In this document: positions 52,933-60,947 of the stretch, in pieces
Layout of the letters: the number at the start of each line of letters is the position of its first letter
Numbering within the stretch: position 1 is the stretch's first letter
Source: Alphaproteobacteria bacterium
GTDB taxonomy: Bacteria; Pseudomonadota; Alphaproteobacteria; Rhodobacterales; Rhodobacteraceae
Length of the DNA stretch: 64,000 bases
Assembly: GCA_030425395.1 (NCBI GenBank)
Contig: JAUIAS010000011.1
Span: 1 to 64,000, forward strand
Direction: 5' to 3'
Made by a program: the position numbers and the translations under genes
Notes under the pieces: generated by a model
Seen by the model: the letters and a program-made list of their open reading frames with translations, nothing else
The model's database searches: none
What the model was told of the DNA's origin: nothing

Positions 52933-53376
52933 CTATCCCCGCGGCGGCGGGCTCTTGTCAAAGCTGGGAATGCCCGGCGCGACCGTGTGCCATTTCGGGG
53001 CGGAGCCCGTCCAGATGGTCCTTTGGGGGGCTGCCGCCTCTTGCGGTGCAAACAGCCCGACCTTGAGAACCACCTTGTCCGGGTATTTCCCAAGCTCAGA
53101 ATGCGTGGGTGTGCCGCAGTTCGGACAGAAGAACCGCGTGACCGTGCCGCCGCTGTCTCCGATCACGTCATAGCCACGCAATTCGCCTGAAAATGTGCAA
53201 TCTGCCCGATTGACCATCGCGATATAGGCCGGGCCACCGCCCATGGCCTTTTGACAATCCGCGCAATGGCATTCCATCGTGGTGCCGAAACCACCGCGCA
53301 GCGTGACGGATATCGCGCCGCACAGGCAGCCTCCCTGCAGCTGTTCTGTCTGGGGTTCGCCTGTTTGCGTGTCCAT
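52933..53376 (-). CDS. GFA family protein
   Basis: 147-residue protein of the glutathione-dependent formaldehyde-activating (GFA)/DUF636 fold with zinc-binding cysteines CLCGA (about residues 17-21), CHCADCQ and CPNCGT (about 90). Members range from S-hydroxymethylglutathione synthase-like proteins to centromere-protein-like domains. The actual reaction here is not known. GGAAAGGA precedes the ATG at 53376 on the minus strand. It is convergent with DUF1467, only 4 bases apart. Confidence 0.88.
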   Translation of the reverse strand: MDTQTGEPQTEQLQGGCLCGAISVTLRGGFGTTMECHCADCQKAMGGGPAYIAMVNRADCTFSGELRGYDVIGDSGGTVTRFFCPNCGTPTHSELGKYPDKVVLKVGLFAPQEAAAPQRTIWTGSAPKWHTVAPGIPSFDKSPPPRG

Positions 53377-53500
53377 GGTGTTTCCTTTCCCTATATATGC
53401 ACGGCCCGATTGTTCCGGGTGTCGCCTCGGGCCAAGCTTAGGGGCCGGCACGCGCGTTGTCCTGCATTTTGTGACTGGCCCGGATCCGGGTGGATCAGGA

Positions 53501-54199
53501 TCAGGCCCGGGTTCGGGCGGACACCGCGTGGAAAATATGTGTGAACGTGGCCGCACCGAGAACCGGGATCAACAGGTTGACGATCGGGATCGACAACGGG
53601 ATTGCCATCAGGATGCCCGCGATCCAGATCTTGCCCATATGCGCCTTGCGCAATGCCTTGGCCTGCGTGCGCCCCACGCGTCGCATCGCGGCGAGCGTGA
53701 AATATTCCCGGCCCAAAAGGAAGCCGTTGAGCCCCCAGAAGATGAACGGCGACGCCGGTGCGAACAGCACATACAAGACCAGCGCCAGCAGGTTCGCCCC
53801 GATGAGAACGCCCATGAAACTGATCGTGTCGCGGATCGCGTCGCTCAGCGGGACGGGCTGGGCCGGGGGCAGGTGACGATAGTGGCGATCTTCGACCGCT
53901 TGCGCCACGGTTTCCAGAAACATCGACGTGATAGCCGAGGCAACCGGAACCATCAGGAACACCGACAGCGCCAGCATCACGAACACCGACCCGATGCTGA
54001 GAATATCATCGAGCCATGTGACCGGGCCGATGATTGGCAGGCCGACCTCATCGCTCAGCGTGACCTGCACAAGCGCGATCAATCCTGCCGTTGCCATGAT
54101 CAAAAGCGCCAGCGACAATCCCACACCCAACCACAGCACCCGCCGGAACCGTGGATCGCCAAGCTGCTGGACGGACAGGCGGAAGGCGCGGAATATCAT
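53501..54199 (-). CDS. EI24 domain-containing membrane protein (CysZ-like)
   Basis: 232-residue inner-membrane protein with about four to six hydrophobic helices (for example VLWLGVGLSLALLIMATAGL, SIGSVFVMLALSVFLMVPVA, LLALVLYVLFAPASPFIFWG) and the EI24 family pattern GREYF-like LLGREYFTLAAMRR near the C-terminus. CysZ in E. coli takes up sulfate, but many EI24 proteins have no known substrate. The ATG at 54199 overlaps the nitroreductase stop by 4 bases. An in-frame GTG at 54211 is also possible. Confidence 0.82.
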   Translation of the reverse strand: MIFRAFRLSVQQLGDPRFRRVLWLGVGLSLALLIMATAGLIALVQVTLSDEVGLPIIGPVTWLDDILSIGSVFVMLALSVFLMVPVASAITSMFLETVAQAVEDRHYRHLPPAQPVPLSDAIRDTISFMGVLIGANLLALVLYVLFAPASPFIFWGLNGFLLGREYFTLAAMRRVGRTQAKALRKAHMGKIWIAGILMAIPLSIPIVNLLIPVLGAATFTHIFHAVSARTRA

Positions 54200-54774
54200 G
54201 CTTGCAACCACGTGGTCAGGGCAGCAACATCGGGGCGCGGGCGCTCGGGCGGGGCGGATTTTTCAGTGCCGATGTGAATGATGCCCGCGACCCGTTCGCC
54301 CTGGGTCAGCCCCAGACCGACGCTGCAGAATTCGGCGTCATGGGACGCCCACCCCGAGAGCCAGTTCGCCCCCCATCCTGACGCAAGCGCCGCGTTCAGC
54401 AACGCAAGGCACACAGCGCCCGCCGAATAGGTCTGTTCCAACGGCGGAATTTTTTCGGACGGTTTCTGGACCTCGACCACCACAACCGCGAGGTTGGCCA
54501 TGTCGAACTGGTTCTGCGCCTTTGCGATATCCTCTGCGGATTTGCCCAACGCATCCCCCCGTTGCGCAGTCAATGCCGACAGGCGTTTGAATACGTCACC
54601 GTGCAATACGATAAAGCGCCACGGTTCCAGCTTGCCGTGATCGGGGGTGCGGGCGGCGGCGGTCAGGATCGTGTCCAGCTCTGCCGTGTCAGGAACCGGC
54701 GCAACCAGCGTCTTGGCGGGGCGTGACCGCCGCGTGAGAAGAAATTCGAGGGCGGCAGGGTTTTTCGCGGGCAT
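54196..54774 (-). CDS. Nitroreductase family protein (YdjA-like)
   Basis: 192-residue FMN-binding oxidoreductase, reducing nitro- or quinone-type compounds with NAD(P)H. FMN-binding features: RRSRPAK near residue 16-22, AARTPDHGKLEPWRF (about 40-54), and the C-terminal GLTQGERVAGIIHIGT. Short length and the DHGKLEPWR motif match the YdjA group. It overlaps the EI24 gene by 4 bases. Physiological substrate unknown. Confidence 0.88.
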   Translation of the reverse strand: MPAKNPAALEFLLTRRSRPAKTLVAPVPDTAELDTILTAAARTPDHGKLEPWRFIVLHGDVFKRLSALTAQRGDALGKSAEDIAKAQNQFDMANLAVVVVEVQKPSEKIPPLEQTYSAGAVCLALLNAALASGWGANWLSGWASHDAEFCSVGLGLTQGERVAGIIHIGTEKSAPPERPRPDVAALTTWLQA

Positions 54775-54834
54775 CTTATGTAAAGCCTTTTTACATTGCG
54801 GGTTGGCTCTATCTCGGGCATCCGGGCTGGGTTT

Positions 54835-55956
54835 TCAAGTGGCCTGCGGCGGCCAAGTCATCTTTTCTGCCATATCCGCGATATAGCCATCCAGAAATGC
54901 ACCGAAAACCCCGTCGGGTTGTCGTCTGGCGATCAGGTGGCCAAGCGGGTCGGGCGCATCAATCGTGCTGCCTGCCAGCGTGGCAATGGTCGCGTGGCCG
55001 CAAAACGGCACGTAGACCTCGGAATAGCCGCCCTCATGCACCAGAACCAACCGCCCGTCGCACAGTCGTTCCGCCGCTGCCTTGACCTGCGCGGTGATCC
55101 CGGCAAAGCCTGCCGCGCTCATTTGCAGCCGCGCCAGTGGATCGACCGCCGCCGCGTCATAGCCGCAGGCGACCACGATCATATCGGGGGCAAACCGGTC
55201 CAGCGCCGGAATCACGATGCGGTCCATCAAGTCGCGATATTGCGCATCCCCCGTGCCCGGCGGCAGCGGCAGATTGATGTTGTATCCTTCGCCTGCACCC
55301 CGGCCCCGGTCTTCGAACGCGCCGCTGTCGATGGGAAAGCTCTTGTCCTGATGCAGGGATATGGTCAGCACATCGTCGCGATCATAAAAGATCGCCTCGG
55401 TGCCGTTTCCGTGATGCACGTCCCAGTCGATCACGGCAATGCGGCCCACATCATGGCGCGCTTTTATCGCTTCGATCCCGATGGCGATATTCGCCATCAG
55501 ACAAAACCCCTGCGGCGCGTCGGGCAAACAGTGGTGCCCCGGCGGGCGCGACAGGGAATAGGCGTTGTCCAACTCTCCGCGCCATACCGCATCCATCGCG
55601 GCACAGGCCAACCCGGCGGACAGCGCCGCGATCTCATACCCGCCTGAAGAAAACGGCGCGGGCACCCCCAGTTGTCCACCGCCTGCATCGCTCAGGGCCT
55701 TGAACCGGTCAAGATAATCGGCCGGGTGAACGCGCAACAGGTCTTCGCGGCTGGCCATCTCCGCGCTGCGCATGTCCAATTCCCGGCTCAGGCCGGTGAC
55801 GTCCATCAGGTTTTTTAGCCGCCGCTTGGTTTCCGGGTCCTCCGGCAATCCCCCCGCTGCGGTTGGTTGAACAAGCCCGCCCACCGGAAGGGTAAAGGCA
55901 AAGTTGCCGCCAGAATGCCAAAAGCATTTCTCGTCCCAAAAAAAGCCTGTCGCCAT
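54835..55956 (-). CDS. Class II histone-deacetylase-family amidohydrolase
   Basis: 373-residue zinc deacetylase of the arginase/HDAC fold. It begins MATGFFWDEKCFWHSGG. The catalytic pair His141/His142 is in SRPPGHHCLPD. Zinc ligands are Asp179 and His181 in DWDVHHGNGT, and a third acidic ligand is in ACGYDAAAVDPLAR. This set matches class II deacetylases such as acetylpolyamine amidohydrolase and the roseobacter HDAC-like proteins, and differs from the AcuC-like gene at 14.65 kb. It stands 60 bases from a divergently read nitroreductase operon end and is on its own transcript. Substrate: acetylated polyamine, acetylated lysine or similar; not determined. Confidence 0.9.
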   Translation of the reverse strand: MATGFFWDEKCFWHSGGNFAFTLPVGGLVQPTAAGGLPEDPETKRRLKNLMDVTGLSRELDMRSAEMASREDLLRVHPADYLDRFKALSDAGGGQLGVPAPFSSGGYEIAALSAGLACAAMDAVWRGELDNAYSLSRPPGHHCLPDAPQGFCLMANIAIGIEAIKARHDVGRIAVIDWDVHHGNGTEAIFYDRDDVLTISLHQDKSFPIDSGAFEDRGRGAGEGYNINLPLPPGTGDAQYRDLMDRIVIPALDRFAPDMIVVACGYDAAAVDPLARLQMSAAGFAGITAQVKAAAERLCDGRLVLVHEGGYSEVYVPFCGHATIATLAGSTIDAPDPLGHLIARRQPDGVFGAFLDGYIADMAEKMTWPPQAT

Positions 55957-56037
55957 ATCCTGTCCCCTTGGGTTGCTGGGTCAGACTATGGCGGGGCGCA
56001 GGCGCCTTTGTCCATCGCAAGGACGCGCCGGACCGGG

Positions 56038-56274
56038 TCAGGATTTGGGGGCCAGCACGTATACCCCTTCGGGCAGGTCGAGAGCCGCACCAAGATCGCG
56101 GATCTGGTTGGGCGACAGGGTGATCTTGTGCACCGTATCGGTGCGCGGATCCCATTGTTCAACGGTGACGCATTCGGCGAAACTGTTGATCACAACATCT
56201 TCCTGAAGCGGCGCTTTGCCCTCATCGACAAGCGTCACGACAGTGGCATCAAATTCGTGTTCAATCGAAAACAT
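56038..56274 (-). CDS. Hypothetical protein (78 aa)
   Basis: 78-residue acidic protein of unknown function, beginning MFSIEHEFDATVVTLVDEG and ending LPEGVYVLAPKS. No signal peptide, no helices long enough for a membrane segment and no motif I recognise. The pattern of strands suggests a small beta-rich domain. It lies between the deacetylase and the M48 lipoprotein, on the minus strand. Codon use is like the neighbours, so I consider it a real gene. Confidence 0.6.
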   Translation of the reverse strand: MFSIEHEFDATVVTLVDEGKAPLQEDVVINSFAECVTVEQWDPRTDTVHKITLSPNQIRDLGAALDLPEGVYVLAPKS

Positions 56275-56401
56275 GCACCCACCCTGCGCGCCCCGGTGAG
56301 CAAAGGCAAGGGTGACGAAGGCAAGGGAAACGAAGGCGCTGGCCCCCGCGCGGCGTTGTGTTAGGATTTACGCCGCAAAGCATTATGGAAAGGCGGACCC
56401 A

Positions 56402-57124
56402 ATGCGATGGATGGTGGTCTTGGCGATTCTCGGTCTGGCGGCCTGCGACGTGTCCGTTCCGCAATCGGGCGGGCAATCCGCACCGCAGGTGGCGCTGCCT
56501 GCGCCCTCAGCAGGGTCGCCCATGGCCGCGACGCAGGCTGATGCGGCCTTTGCGCGTGTGGCCCGCACCGTCGAGCCAGTTGCCGAACAGGAATGCGCGC
56601 GCCTGACGCGCGGCGTGAATTGTGACTACCTCATTCAGGTCGATACGCGCCCGGACGCACCGTCAAACGCGTTTCAAAGCCTTGATCCCTCGGGGCGACC
56701 GGTGATCACCTTTACCGCCAGTCTGATCCGCGAGGCCCACAACATCGACGAACTCGCCTTTGTCATGGGGCACGAAGCGGCGCATCACATCGCGGGCCAC
56801 ATCCCCCGCCAACAGCGCAACGCCATCGCTGGCGCGGTGATCCTCGGCGGTCTGGCGGCGCTGACTGGGTTGGATACCTCAGGGGTGGAAAGCGCACAGC
56901 GCATCGGCGCGACCGTTGGCTCGCGCACCTATTCCAAGGAATACGAGCTTGAAGCCGACAGGCTGGGCACGGTGATTGCCTTGCGGGCAGGCTATGATCC
57001 GCTGATCGGGGCGCGGTTCTTTACGCGCATCCCCGATCCCGGCAACAGGTTCCTTGGATCGCATCCGCCCAACGCGGCGCGGTATCAGACAGTGGTCAAC
57101 ACGATGGCCGAATTGCGAGGCTGA
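56402..57124 (+). CDS. M48-family metallopeptidase lipoprotein
   Basis: 240-residue lipoprotein with a zinc-metallopeptidase fold of the Ste24/BepA type. The signal ends in the lipobox LAAC (Cys19), so the mature protein is membrane-anchored. The HExxH-type catalytic site is GHEAAHHIAGHI (about residues 122-133), and the third ligand Glu is in YELEADRLGT downstream. BepA and related proteins remove misfolded outer-membrane proteins; a similar envelope quality-control role is plausible. ATG 56402 is chosen since it precedes the signal sequence. It lies 4 bases from the next gene. Confidence 0.9.
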   Translation: MRWMVVLAILGLAACDVSVPQSGGQSAPQVALPAPSAGSPMAATQADAAFARVARTVEPVAEQECARLTRGVNCDYLIQVDTRPDAPSNAFQSLDPSGRPVITFTASLIREAHNIDELAFVMGHEAAHHIAGHIPRQQRNAIAGAVILGGLAALTGLDTSGVESAQRIGATVGSRTYSKEYELEADRLGTVIALRAGYDPLIGARFFTRIPDPGNRFLGSHPPNAARYQTVVNTMAELRG

Positions 57125-57128
57125 CCCG

Positions 57129-57479
57129 ATGCGTCGGCTTGGGATCATCCTGACGGACAAGGGATCAAAATACGCGGTCAGCGGTGCGCCGGTGACCAGC
57201 CGCGCGGAAATCGACGCGGCGTTGGCCGATCTCAAGACCGACAAAAACTATGCCAAGGCCACTCACAATACATGGGCGGCACTGCTGCCAAATGGCGGGC
57301 TCAAAGCCGATGATGGCGAAAGCGGCGCGGGTGCGGTCATCTTGCGCATGTTGGAACGGGAAAACCTGACCGGCCATCTTGTTGTCGTAACCCGTTGGTA
57401 TGGCGGTAAAAAGCTGGGCGGAGACCGGTTCCGTCACGTGCAAACCTGCGTGCGCGATTATCTGTCCGCCCTGAGTTGA
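57129..57479 (+). CDS. IMPACT/YigZ-like family protein (UPF0029)
   Basis: 116-residue protein made of only the UPF0029 (IMPACT N-terminal) domain. Typical segments are visible: ATHNTWAALLPNGG, DDGESGAGAVILRMLE and the VVVTRWYGGKKLGGDRF signature. Full-length YigZ has about 200 residues with a C-terminal extra domain that is missing here, so this is a short form. The family may bind nucleotides or RNA and regulate translation. It begins 4 bases after the M48 stop. Confidence 0.85.
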   Translation: MRRLGIILTDKGSKYAVSGAPVTSRAEIDAALADLKTDKNYAKATHNTWAALLPNGGLKADDGESGAGAVILRMLERENLTGHLVVVTRWYGGKKLGGDRFRHVQTCVRDYLSALS

Positions 57480-57489
57480 CCTGAATCAA
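57476..57489. promoter_or_regulatory. FNR/FnrL box upstream of the DUF6455 genes
   Basis: TTGAC-CTGA-ATCAA matches the FNR consensus TTGAY-N4-RTCAA in every fixed position. It overlaps the preceding stop codon and is centred 78 bases before the first DUF6455 ATG. A CACTAT element at 57515-57520 sits where a class II FNR promoter would place its -10. An inverted repeat TTCACT...AGTGAA (57513-57536) overlaps it. Confidence 0.6.
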
Positions 57490-57560
57490 GGCGTCGGTGC
57501 CTCGCTCTGGTGTTCACTATGCGTGTGTAAAGTGAAGCGTAACACAGCGAGTGAAATGTA

Positions 57561-57815
57561 ATGAGTAGCAATCCGATTTTCCGCCGTCACGCCGCTCTCG
57601 TGGATCGCATGGCCGACCGTATGGGGATCGACCTGGAAGAGGCCGTGCTTCGCGGCCGCTTGGAGTTCGAAGAACTGTCCGAAGCAGTGATCCGCTGTGC
57701 CGGCTGCCTGAACCCCGACAGCTGCGAATATGTTCTGGACCATTCCATAGGCTCCGGTGCGCCTGCGTATTGCCGCAACACTGAGCTTTTTAACCGTATG
57801 GGACGAAACAAATGA
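57561..57815 (+). CDS. DUF6455 family protein, copy 1
   Basis: 84-residue cytoplasmic protein of the DUF6455 family, common in Rhodobacterales and of unknown function. It begins MSSNPIFRRHAALVDRMADRMGID. A cysteine cluster lies at RCAGCLNPDSCEYVL (Cys46, 49, 55 by count) plus a late YCRN, suggesting metal or Fe-S binding. It is first of three overlapping paralogues downstream of an FNR box. It overlaps copy 2 by 4 bases. Confidence 0.85.
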   Translation: MSSNPIFRRHAALVDRMADRMGIDLEEAVLRGRLEFEELSEAVIRCAGCLNPDSCEYVLDHSIGSGAPAYCRNTELFNRMGRNK

Positions 57816-58078
57816 TCAGACCGTTGGGCACGATACGAGAACACTACTGGAGAGTGGTGGGTATGGCATCCCGCATCGGGGTGAACCTCGTGTCGGCCCG
57901 CAAGGAAGGCCAGCTTTCGTCGCGCGAATGGGCCGATATGGTCAGAACCTGCCGTGGTTGCGAGTGGGCGGCGAAATGTGACAAATGGATGGACCGAACC
58001 GAGGCGGCACCTTGCGCACCGGCCACCTGTTTGAACCGCCGTGAATTCGAGGCTCTGAAAAGGCGGAAGGCCGGATGA
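57812..58078 (+). CDS. DUF6455 family protein, copy 2
   Basis: 88-residue paralogue of the preceding gene with the same layout: helical N-terminus (REHYWRVVGMASRIGVNL), cysteine cluster TCRGCEWAAKCDKW (about residues 47-60) and a late CLN motif. It overlaps both neighbours by 4 bases (ATGA), so the trio is probably translated in a coupled way. Function unknown. Confidence 0.83.
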   Translation: MIRPLGTIREHYWRVVGMASRIGVNLVSARKEGQLSSREWADMVRTCRGCEWAAKCDKWMDRTEAAPCAPATCLNRREFEALKRRKAG

Positions 58079-58365
58079 AGATGCATCAGGAAAACGCCGG
58101 GCCAGAAACGACCGTTCAGCATGACCGTGCCTTCTGGATGGTGCGGGGCGTCGCGCGGGCGCTGGGGCTGAACCTCGCGCAGGAAATGGCCGAAGGCCGG
58201 ATGTGTCGCGGGCAGTATTGCGCGATGATCGAAAACTGCCTGAACCACGCCTGTCTTGATCGCTGCGGCGAATGGTTGGGACACACACCGGGACAGGCCA
58301 GCGAACCGCCGCCGGGATGCGCGAACGCACAGGCTTTTGCGAAGATCGCTCAGCGCACCTGCTGA
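58075..58365 (+). CDS. DUF6455 family protein, copy 3
   Basis: 96-residue third paralogue, beginning MKMHQENAGPETTVQHDRAF. The cysteines are arranged as YCAMIENCLNHACLDRC, denser than in the other two copies, and two further Cys lie towards the C-terminus. Start may also be at the second Met (codon 3). Its 3' end overlaps the convergent DUF393 gene by 16 bases. Confidence 0.78.
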   Translation: MKMHQENAGPETTVQHDRAFWMVRGVARALGLNLAQEMAEGRMCRGQYCAMIENCLNHACLDRCGEWLGHTPGQASEPPPGCANAQAFAKIAQRTC

Positions 58366-58736
58366 CGCCGCAGGTGCCAGCGATACAGGACCGGGGCCGC
58401 CACATGATCATAGATCATCGTGGCGAGACCGCGCACACCGGGGAGCCCCACCACCCAAGCCAACCACCGATAGCGTGGCATCGCCTGCCAGAGCGCCAAG
58501 AATGCTGGTATCCCGCTGATCACCTGCCCATCGCGCAGCACATGCAACCGGCGCGCGGCAGCGTCGGCGCTCACACCCCATTCATCCAGATCGGCACGAT
58601 TGAGATCATCGAAACGCACCGGAAGACCCTGCGCCGTTACACGGCGGGCATAGTGATCAATCTCAAACCGGCAAACGGGGCATTCCGCGTTATACAGAAC
58701 ACGCATGTCCCCGGTATTGGCAGGCTCGTCCTTCAT
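58350..58736 (-). CDS. DCC family (DUF393) thiol-disulfide oxidoreductase-like protein
   Basis: 128-residue protein of the DUF393/DCC family. The N-terminal motif YNAECPVCRFEID carries the CPVC pair that recalls thioredoxin-type active sites. The middle and C-terminal parts include AMPRYRWLAWVVGLPGVRGL typical of the family. ATG 58736 is chosen; ATG 58706 (10 codons later) is an alternative with a better GGGGA upstream. It follows the CDGSH gene by 5 bases. Redox role likely but substrate unknown. Confidence 0.85.
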   Translation of the reverse strand: MKDEPANTGDMRVLYNAECPVCRFEIDHYARRVTAQGLPVRFDDLNRADLDEWGVSADAAARRLHVLRDGQVISGIPAFLALWQAMPRYRWLAWVVGLPGVRGLATMIYDHVAAPVLYRWHLRRQQVR

Positions 58737-58741
58737 GAGCG

Positions 58742-58984
58742 TCACAGGGCTCTGTGACTGCCGTCGCACAGCGGGGATTTGCCGGTGGACTTGCAACCGC
58801 AAAAGAACACGGCTCCATCCTTTTCCGCGGTGTATTTCACCGGGGACAGGCCCGTATCCTTGTGGCTGCCATCGCAAAACGGCTGACGCGCGGACCTGCC
58901 GCAAGAGCACCAGAAATATGATTTTCCTTCGGTCACATCGACCTTGTAGGGGGCTTTTTGTGCGATGATCGGGGTGTCGGCCAT
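58742..58984 (-). CDS. CDGSH iron-sulfur protein with two domains
   Basis: 80-residue protein with two CDGSH motifs, each binding a [2Fe-2S] cluster through three Cys and one His: Cys26, 28, 37 and His41, then Cys62, 64, 73 and His77. Such small CDGSH proteins are linked to redox and iron-sulfur handling; bacterial roles are mostly unknown. It probably forms an operon with the DUF393 gene (5 bases apart) and is divergent from dgkA. Confidence 0.93.
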   Translation of the reverse strand: MADTPIIAQKAPYKVDVTEGKSYFWCSCGRSARQPFCDGSHKDTGLSPVKYTAEKDGAVFFCGCKSTGKSPLCDGSHRAL

Positions 58985-59093
58985 GATAGGTATCCTGTTC
59001 TGTTCCCAACTCAGATAGCACGCGTTTGCAGCAAGGGAAGTGTTGCGCGGTCATGCCACTGCGCCCAAAGTGAACTCGGGGAGGGGACAGGCC

Positions 59094-59450
59094 ATGCTTT
59101 ATTTTCTGCAAAGGCTCAAAATGCGCCTGATCTGGAGCTGGTCGGGGCTTGCCGCGACGTGGCGGAGCGAACATTCCTTCCGCACATGGGTCTGGGCCAA
59201 TGCGGTCTCTGCGACGCTGGCACTGTGGTTGCCGCTGACCACAGCAGAGCGGGCCTTGATCCTGGCGCTGGGGGTGTTGGTTCTGGCGGCGGAGCTGATC
59301 AATACCGCCATCGAACACACGGTGGACTATATCTCGACCGAACAGAACGACCTTGCCGGGCGGGCCAAGGACGCGGGCAGCGCCGGTGTGGCGATCACTG
59401 CCATCGCGGCCGGTGTCGCTTGGGTCGTGATCCTGTTGGGTCTTTGGTAG
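59094..59450 (+). CDS. dgkA: Diacylglycerol kinase
   Basis: 118-residue integral membrane enzyme that phosphorylates diacylglycerol to phosphatidate for phospholipid recycling. It has the usual three hydrophobic helices and the active-site run ELINTAIEHTVDYIS (about residues 65-79) with the key Glu and Asn. ATG 59094 is preceded by GGGGAGGGG. It is convergent with rimO, ending 7 bases from its stop. Confidence 0.93.
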   Translation: MLYFLQRLKMRLIWSWSGLAATWRSEHSFRTWVWANAVSATLALWLPLTTAERALILALGVLVLAAELINTAIEHTVDYISTEQNDLAGRAKDAGSAGVAITAIAAGVAWVVILLGLW

Positions 59451-59457
59451 GGCCGGA

Positions 59458-60846
59458 TCAGACGATCCGCCCCCAAAGATCGTAGTCGCCTGCTTCCTCG
59501 ACCTCTACCGTGACCAAATCGCCGGGGCTCAGGTTTTCAAACCCGTCATCAATGAACAGGTTTCCGTCGATCTCGGGCGCGTCGGCCTTGGTGCGGCAGG
59601 TGGCGGCTTCGTCGTCGACATCGTCCACGATCACCTGCATGACCTGACCGACCTTGGCCTCAAGCTTGGCTTCGGATATCGCCTGCGCCTTTTCCATAAA
59701 GCGGTTCCAGCGGTCCTGCTTGACCTCTTCCGCCACGTGATCGGGCAGGGCGTTGGACCGCGCGCCATCGACATTTTCGTATTTGAAGCACCCGACCCGA
59801 TCAAGTTGCGCCTCATCCATCCAGTCCAGCAGATGTTGGAACTCTGCCTCGGTCTCTCCGGGGTAGCCCACGATAAAGGTGGATCGCAGGGTCAGGTCAG
59901 GACAAACGGACCGCCACGCGCGGATTTCGTCCAGCGTCTTGGCGGCTGCGGCAGGCCGCGCCATCCGGCGCAGAACATCGGGGTGCGCGTGCTGAAACGG
60001 GATATCGAGATAGGGCAGAACGCCGTTCTCCGGATCCGCCATCAAGGGGATCAGATCGCGCACATGCGGATAGGGATACACGTAATGCAGGCGCACCCAT
60101 GCGCCCAGCTTGCCCAGTTCCCGCGACAGATCGAGGATATGGCTGCGCACCTCCCCGTCTTTCCACGGGTTCACATCATATTTGCGGTCAAGCCCATAGG
60201 CGCTCGTGTCCTGCGATATCACCAGCAATTCCCGCACGCCGCTTTCGGTCAGCTTTTCGGCCTCCCGCAGGATCGCATGGGCCGGGCGCGAGGCCAGCTT
60301 GCCACGCATGTCGGGAATGATGCAGAACTTGCACGCGTGGTTGCAGCCCTCGGAAATCTTGAGATAGGCGAAATGGCGTGGCGTCAGACGAACGCCGCTG
60401 GCGGGCAGCAGATCAATGAACGGATCGGGCGAAGGCGGCACGGCGGTGTGCACGGCGTCCAGCACCTGCTCGTATTGATGCGGTCCGGTCACGGCCAGAA
60501 CGCGGGGATGCACGCCGGTGATATATTCGGGTTCCGCCCCCAGACATCCGGTGACGATCACTCGCCCGTTTTCATTCAGTGCCTCTCCGATGGCCTCAAG
60601 GCTCTCGGCTTTGGCGCTGTCCAGAAATCCGCAGGTGTTCACGATCACCGCATCGGCCCCGGCATAGTCGGGTGAAATGCCATAACCTTCGGCACGCAAC
60701 CGCGTGAGAATGCGTTCGCTGTCCACCAATGCCTTGGGGCAGCCAAGGCTGACCATTCCGATGGTAGGTTGGCCCGAACGGGGCGTGGCGTCGAGCCGCG
60801 CCTTGGGCGCGAGGTCGGGGCGGAGATCTGGTGGGTTCGTGCTCAT
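59458..60846 (-). CDS. rimO: Ribosomal protein S12 methylthiotransferase RimO
   Basis: Radical SAM enzyme adding a methylthio group to an aspartate of ribosomal protein S12. 462 residues. The N-terminal UPF0004 domain has Cys36, Cys72 and Cys101 for its auxiliary cluster. The radical SAM motif CNHACKFC (Cys168, 172, 175) follows, and the C-terminal TRAM domain ends [13 protein letters not shown]. The N-terminal [15 protein letters not shown] is the RimO pattern. ATG 60846 is chosen; the 18-codon open extension has no family likeness. It is divergent from the AsmA-like gene. Confidence 0.95.
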   Translation of the reverse strand: MSTNPPDLRPDLAPKARLDATPRSGQPTIGMVSLGCPKALVDSERILTRLRAEGYGISPDYAGADAVIVNTCGFLDSAKAESLEAIGEALNENGRVIVTGCLGAEPEYITGVHPRVLAVTGPHQYEQVLDAVHTAVPPSPDPFIDLLPASGVRLTPRHFAYLKISEGCNHACKFCIIPDMRGKLASRPAHAILREAEKLTESGVRELLVISQDTSAYGLDRKYDVNPWKDGEVRSHILDLSRELGKLGAWVRLHYVYPYPHVRDLIPLMADPENGVLPYLDIPFQHAHPDVLRRMARPAAAAKTLDEIRAWRSVCPDLTLRSTFIVGYPGETEAEFQHLLDWMDEAQLDRVGCFKYENVDGARSNALPDHVAEEVKQDRWNRFMEKAQAISEAKLEAKVGQVMQVIVDDVDDEAATCRTKADAPEIDGNLFIDDGFENLSPGDLVTVEVEEAGDYDLWGRIV

Positions 60847-60947
60847 GCCCGCGCCATACACCGCTTTGACCCGCGCGCAAAGCCCTGACGGTGCTTGCAC
60901 CCGCGAGCGGGCATCTGCATCATGATCTGACAGAAGGTGGAGGTCCC

